Assembly: GCA_002725285.1 (NCBI GenBank)
Contig: PBRC01000013.1
Coordinates: 62,024 to 101,485, forward strand
From: Gammaproteobacteria bacterium
Lineage (GTDB): Bacteria > Pseudomonadota > Gammaproteobacteria > Pseudomonadales > Azotimanducaceae
Reading direction: 5' to 3'
DNA: 39,462 nucleotides
Shown here: positions 35,505 to 39,462 of the stretch, piece by piece
Layout: each line of letters opens with the position of its first letter
Position numbering within the stretch: the first letter of the stretch is position 1
Position numbers and translations under genes: made by a program
The notes under the pieces: generated by a model
Seen by the model: only the letters and a program-made list of their open reading frames with translations
Told to the model about the DNA's origin: nothing
Database searches by the model: none

Positions 35505-36655
35505 ATTGGTTGTCTGAATGTTCGAAAAAACTGCCTTAAGTCGTTCGCCAACAAATCCGGTTGTTCCAGCGCAGCGAAGTGTCCACCTTTTGGCTGCTTT
35601 GTCCAGTGCTGAATGTTAAACATCTCTTCTGCCCATTTGCGTGGTGGTTGAAACAGTTCACCAGGAAACATGGTGCAGCCGGTTGGGGTCGCGATTCTAC
35701 CATGTTCATGGAGGTTGTTTTGCACATGATTTGATTCGTAATAGAGCCGGGTCGAAGAAGTGATACTACCGGTTATCCAGTAGATCATGATATTGGTTAA
35801 CAGTTCATCTTTACTTATCGCGTTTTCAATGTTTCCATCGCAGTCTGTCCAGCTATGAAACTTCTCGGTTATCCAGGCTGCCAGTCCAACAGGTGAGTCG
35901 TTGAGCCCATATCCCAGGGTTTGTGGTTTGGTCCCCTGGATTGATTGATATCCGGTCCCTTCGGACATATGTTGTCGACGTTCTTCAAGGCGTGTCTTTT
36001 CTTCTTCTGTAACTCCCTCAAATGGATCAGATTTACGCTTTGGAATACCTGCGAAAACCAGAGTTAAATGCAGTGCGGAAACCTGCTCGGGAGCCAGTTT
36101 TGCAGTCCAGCTGCTGATAGCAGACCCCCAATCACCTCCTTGTACGGCATATTTTTTGTAGCCTAGTTGATTCATTAGTTCAATATGTCCCTCTGCGACG
36201 CGCTTCTGATCGAATCCGGGTTCAGTGGCAGGATCTGAAAATCCATAACCAGGAATTGAAGGGCAGATCATATGAAATGCATCTTGAGGATCAGCGCCGT
36301 AATTCTCCGGTTGTGTCATCATTGGGATGATTTTTGTAAATTCTGCGATTGATCCTGGCCATCCATGGGTCATCAGCAACGGAATGGCTGTTTCATGGGT
36401 TGATCGTTGGTGAATAAAGTGCAGCTTGCGATCTTCGATAATCGTCTGATACTGATCCAGCTGATTCAGCTGAGCTTCCTGGGCGCGCCAGTCATATTCT
36501 GTTAGCCAATAGCCTACCAGCGATTTCAGGTAATTCAGATCGGTGCCATATTTCCAGCTGTCGCCGACTTCATCCGGCCAGCGAGTCAACTGTAATCGAT
36601 GTTTGAGATCGTCAATGACTTTATCAGAAACGCTGATTTTAAACGGTGAGATCAC
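35501..36655 (-). CDS. Epoxide hydrolase family (N-terminal EHN domain plus alpha/beta hydrolase)
   Basis: FKISVSDKVIDDLKHRLQLTRWPDEV, LLMTHGWPGSIAEFTKIIPMM, VQGGDWGSAISSWTA; 4-bp overlap with argC. Confidence 0.92.
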   Translation of the reverse strand: MISPFKISVSDKVIDDLKHRLQLTRWPDEVGDSWKYGTDLNYLKSLVGYWLTEYDWRAQEAQLNQLDQYQTIIEDRKLHFIHQRSTHETAIPLLMTHGWPGSIAEFTKIIPMMTQPENYGADPQDAFHMICPSIPGYGFSDPATEPGFDQKRVAEGHIELMNQLGYKKYAVQGGDWGSAISSWTAKLAPEQVSALHLTLVFAGIPKRKSDPFEGVTEEEKTRLEERRQHMSEGTGYQSIQGTKPQTLGYGLNDSPVGLAAWITEKFHSWTDCDGNIENAISKDELLTNIMIYWITGSITSSTRLYYESNHVQNNLHEHGRIATPTGCTMFPGELFQPPRKWAEEMFNIQHWTKQPKGGHFAALEQPDLLANDLRQFFRTFRQPI

Positions 36656-36744
36656 TGGGTTCTTCCCCTAATGTTGTTTCAGTTATCGAATCAATGCAGG
36701 TATTAAGAGTTAGTTCCAGGATAATACGAAACTACCCCCAATTA

Positions 36745-37989
36745 TTATCCGCTGTCCCTGGTTGTATGCAAAATGTGGTGTTGCAGTCTGCTCCGAGTTT
36801 CGCCTAGATTTTCAAGTACAGGCTGAGGCAGGAACTTTGCCTGCAGCGCGTCTTCCCAGGGTATCGAGTCGTAATAGTGGTCCCTCAGGAAATGAATAAA
36901 CTTCAGGGTTCGAAATCCGTCCATCCAATCATCGATAAATTTATCGAAAACCTCTCGTCTCTGATTTTGTTTGGAGCGGATAAGTTCGATTAGTCCCATC
37001 TTTTTACACCAGTGATCTATCTCCGGCACGACAAAGTGACGGTTTAGATCGCTGGCTTGCTGACAATTATTGAGATCAACCAGCAACCGCTTTAGCTGGT
37101 CGAATACCCTGGGATTGTATAAACAAAAATCGGTAGTAGATTGTGCCAGAATTTTTTTTATACCGAGGCCGGTACCAAAAGGTACGCGCTCCGAAAGACG
37201 TCCGGAGATTTTGATATTAGGCCCGGACAGTTGTTGTATCAGTCCCGTCTTGGCGAGCTTGTTGAGCAGGTAGAAGTCTTCTGCCGCATTCTTAACAGGG
37301 AAGCCCCTGACTGCCGCGTAGTGGTCTGCGTTAACCGCGATGGTACTGGCCACGGTAAAAAATGCATAAGGTGATCGAGCGTGATGTAATCCTGCGACAT
37401 AGTAAAGGAGAGATATCTCGTAAAGGTAGCAGGCTGTATGATGCGTGTCAGGTTCGTGCTCAAAAGGGTACAGAAGAGCAGCTGCGGTATTCTGTACTTG
37501 TTTCAAGCGATCAAAATAGTCTGGTGGGAGGATCACGTCAGCATCGGTATTAAAGATCCAGGGTGTGTGAATCAGCCTTGAGTCAATCAGTCGTAGTGCG
37601 ATATCCGCACCAATTTTCCTTGCCAGACCAACTCCCTGACGAACAGGAATGGATTCGGAACATCGATCAACAAGCAGAATTGAAATACTGTCCGAAATCT
37701 TCAGGTAGGTAATGGAAGAATCTGAATTGAGAGCGTGGCCGCGAGATTTCACGTCGGCGATCATTCGCATGGTCTGAGGCTCCAGATCAACTGGAGAGTT
37801 GGCTACCAGGATAACAAGAACATTCTCATCAAGGCTCCGCCAGACTTTCTCGAGGGTTGACCATTCTTCCTGGAATGCTGGAATGACAATACAGTAGTCG
37901 AATGAGCTCTTCTGCAGAATGGCTGTCGCGTTGCGACTCTCGGGTTCTGCGTAAAGTCGAAGATATTTTGTCACTACCTGCTTATTCAT
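36745..37989 (-). CDS. Glycosyltransferase (GT2/GT-A-like)
   Basis: YCIVIPAFQEEWSTLEKVWRSL, PWIFNTDADVILPPDYFDRL. Confidence 0.75.
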   Translation of the reverse strand: MNKQVVTKYLRLYAEPESRNATAILQKSSFDYCIVIPAFQEEWSTLEKVWRSLDENVLVILVANSPVDLEPQTMRMIADVKSRGHALNSDSSITYLKISDSISILLVDRCSESIPVRQGVGLARKIGADIALRLIDSRLIHTPWIFNTDADVILPPDYFDRLKQVQNTAAALLYPFEHEPDTHHTACYLYEISLLYYVAGLHHARSPYAFFTVASTIAVNADHYAAVRGFPVKNAAEDFYLLNKLAKTGLIQQLSGPNIKISGRLSERVPFGTGLGIKKILAQSTTDFCLYNPRVFDQLKRLLVDLNNCQQASDLNRHFVVPEIDHWCKKMGLIELIRSKQNQRREVFDKFIDDWMDGFRTLKFIHFLRDHYYDSIPWEDALQAKFLPQPVLENLGETRSRLQHHILHTTRDSG

Positions 37990-38023
37990 GGGGTGTATAT
38001 CCTGAATCTGAGGCCGTTAGAGA

Positions 38024-38599
38024 CTAGTGAAGTCGAGGACGTATGGCCAGCCCGTTCATTATTGTAACTTCGATATCGAGCCATTCCTGCCAGCGAGATG
38101 TGACTTCTGATTCAGGGAAGTAGTGATTGGCAAGGTGGATAAACAAATGGTAATGGTTTTGCTCCGATTGAGAGAGCGTTCGGTAGAAAGTCGCAAGTTC
38201 CGGATCTTCAAGATTTTCTGAAATGAGTTCAAAGCGTTCTGCTCCCCTTGCCTCAATCAACGCTGCGGTGAGCAGACGATCAAGAAAATACTGCTCAGGA
38301 CCGCGATTAAAATGTCCAAGAATGGCATTAACATAAGGGTCTTTTTCATCGGCAGAAGGGATTAGTCCGCGCTTCAGCATCAGTTTTATCACCTGACGAT
38401 AGTGGTTTAGTTCCTCAAGCGCGAGATCTGTCATTTCTTCGACCAGCTTTATCCGGTCAGGATAGTGAGCCACGATCGACAGAGCGACAGCAGAAGCTTT
38501 TCGCTCAGCAGAGGCATGATCAATCAGAAACTCATCGAAATTTCCAATAACTGCTTCGAGCCAGGCCTTTGGCGAAGGTGCGTTTAGTACGTTGAACAA
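38024..38599 (-). CDS. miaE: tRNA-(ms[2]io[6]A)-hydroxylase MiaE
   Basis: FLIDHASAERKASAVALSIVAHYPD, EMTDLALEELNHYRQV, LIEARGAERFELIS, SEQNHYHLFI di-iron ligands. Confidence 0.9.
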   Translation of the reverse strand: MFNVLNAPSPKAWLEAVIGNFDEFLIDHASAERKASAVALSIVAHYPDRIKLVEEMTDLALEELNHYRQVIKLMLKRGLIPSADEKDPYVNAILGHFNRGPEQYFLDRLLTAALIEARGAERFELISENLEDPELATFYRTLSQSEQNHYHLFIHLANHYFPESEVTSRWQEWLDIEVTIMNGLAIRPRLH

Positions 38600-39255
38600 A
38601 GCAATTCCTGAAAGAATCTTGAGATTTCTTCAACCTCTTCCATGCAGACCTGGTGGCCCATGGGATAGTCGAACCATCTGACGTCATAACCCAGACGAAT
38701 TAGATTCTCACGGGAAGTTGCGGCGCGCATAATCGGGATCATTGGATCGCCGGTGCCGTGGGCCATCATTACTGGAATGGCCAGATTCTCATCGGTCCTC
38801 TCTCTTTCTGTTCGTGCAAGGTCATACAAGTAGGTTGAAAGGGCCAGTACACCTGCGAGTCGTACTCGAGATCTTAGCGCTGTTTGCAGGGCGATGACGC
38901 CACCCTGGGAAAATCCAGCAAGGAGTATTTGCTGGTTATCAATACCTCTGTCCATTTCACGCTCGATAAAGGCTTCAATCTGCTTGGCAGACATGTCGAT
39001 ATCATCGCCACCCTCGGTTTCCGAATGAGGGATAAAGTCGTACCAGGCTCGCATTTCTTCACCCTCGTTAATCGTGATAGAGCGTTTTGGCGCGTGAGGA
39101 AAGATGAAGCGGATAGCATGAGACTCCGGCAGTTTTAATTCTGGAACGATCGGCTCAAAATCGTGCCCGTCTGCTCCAAGCCCGTGCAGCCAGATGACTG
39201 TCGCGTTTGCAGCTTGATCAGGTTCAATTTGTATGTGATCAAGGACTTCACTCAT
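38584..39255 (-). CDS. Carboxylesterase/phospholipase family alpha/beta hydrolase
   Basis: VIWLHGLGADGHDFEPIVPEL, ILLAGFSQGGVIALQTAL, HGTGDPMIPI, MGHQVCMEEVEEI; track ORF to 39267. Confidence 0.92.
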   Translation of the reverse strand: MSEVLDHIQIEPDQAANATVIWLHGLGADGHDFEPIVPELKLPESHAIRFIFPHAPKRSITINEGEEMRAWYDFIPHSETEGGDDIDMSAKQIEAFIEREMDRGIDNQQILLAGFSQGGVIALQTALRSRVRLAGVLALSTYLYDLARTERERTDENLAIPVMMAHGTGDPMIPIMRAATSRENLIRLGYDVRWFDYPMGHQVCMEEVEEISRFFQELLCSTY

Positions 39256-39462
39256 GAATGCTCTCATAATCTGATTTGCTGATCAGAATCATATCGGCAC
39301 CACGATTGATTTCAACTAGTTAATTCGTGTCCATAAAGTCACTTCGTGCCAAGCATTCTTGTCCTTGCCATGTAGTAACCGATTGATTTTATTGACTAAC
39401 AATTTGCCCCTATAGTCTCGGCCGCACAAATTCGGTACTTTACGGACAAGAACTAGTTAGTT

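Noticed and set aside
39392-39416. TTGACT...TATAGT with GC-rich discriminator at the right edge, possible promoter of a stable RNA or other gene
   Set aside because: Spacer is only 13 bp and the downstream gene is outside the window.

Overview
The window looks like ordinary chromosomal DNA from a (probably marine) gammaproteobacterium: dense, mostly single-copy metabolic genes, with no rRNA, tRNA, CRISPR array, transposase or phage genes recognised. Left to right: a MaoC/FAS1-like dehydratase, MsrA, an NhaD-type antiporter, MoaB-MoeA, a glycosyltransferase/methyltransferase cluster ending in an HD-like protein, a MetR-type LysR regulator, a PNPOx-like flavoprotein, an MBL hydrolase, a VOC operon with two orphan proteins, a macrodomain protein, a TauD-like dioxygenase, an alpha/beta hydrolase, a TRAP transporter, a PAP2 lipoprotein, and an acyl-CoA catabolic cluster (LLM oxidoreductase, two acyl-CoA dehydrogenases, crotonases, SDR). 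It ends with a cupin, an RhlB-like helicase, a PLP aminotransferase, ArgC, epoxide hydrolase, a glycosyltransferase, MiaE and a carboxylesterase. The strongest unexpected signals are: (1) an apparently complete ~240-nt minus-strand transcription unit at ~11600-11877 (TTGACA-17-TAAATT promoter, structured hairpins, Rho-independent terminator) with no ordinary ORF but a 14-nt perfect complement of the 16S rRNA 3' end; (2) an SDR at 28253-28936 carrying halohydrin-dehalogenase signatures (S-X12-Y-X3-R and T-X4-Y-X-G); (3) a 23-bp tandem duplication that frameshifts the C-terminus of the HD-like gene; (4) a perfect MetR-box palindrome just upstream of the metR-like start; and (5) three small ORFs of 58-59 aa that fall below the supplied ORF-track cutoff. 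All family calls are from reading translations by eye; no database search was run.
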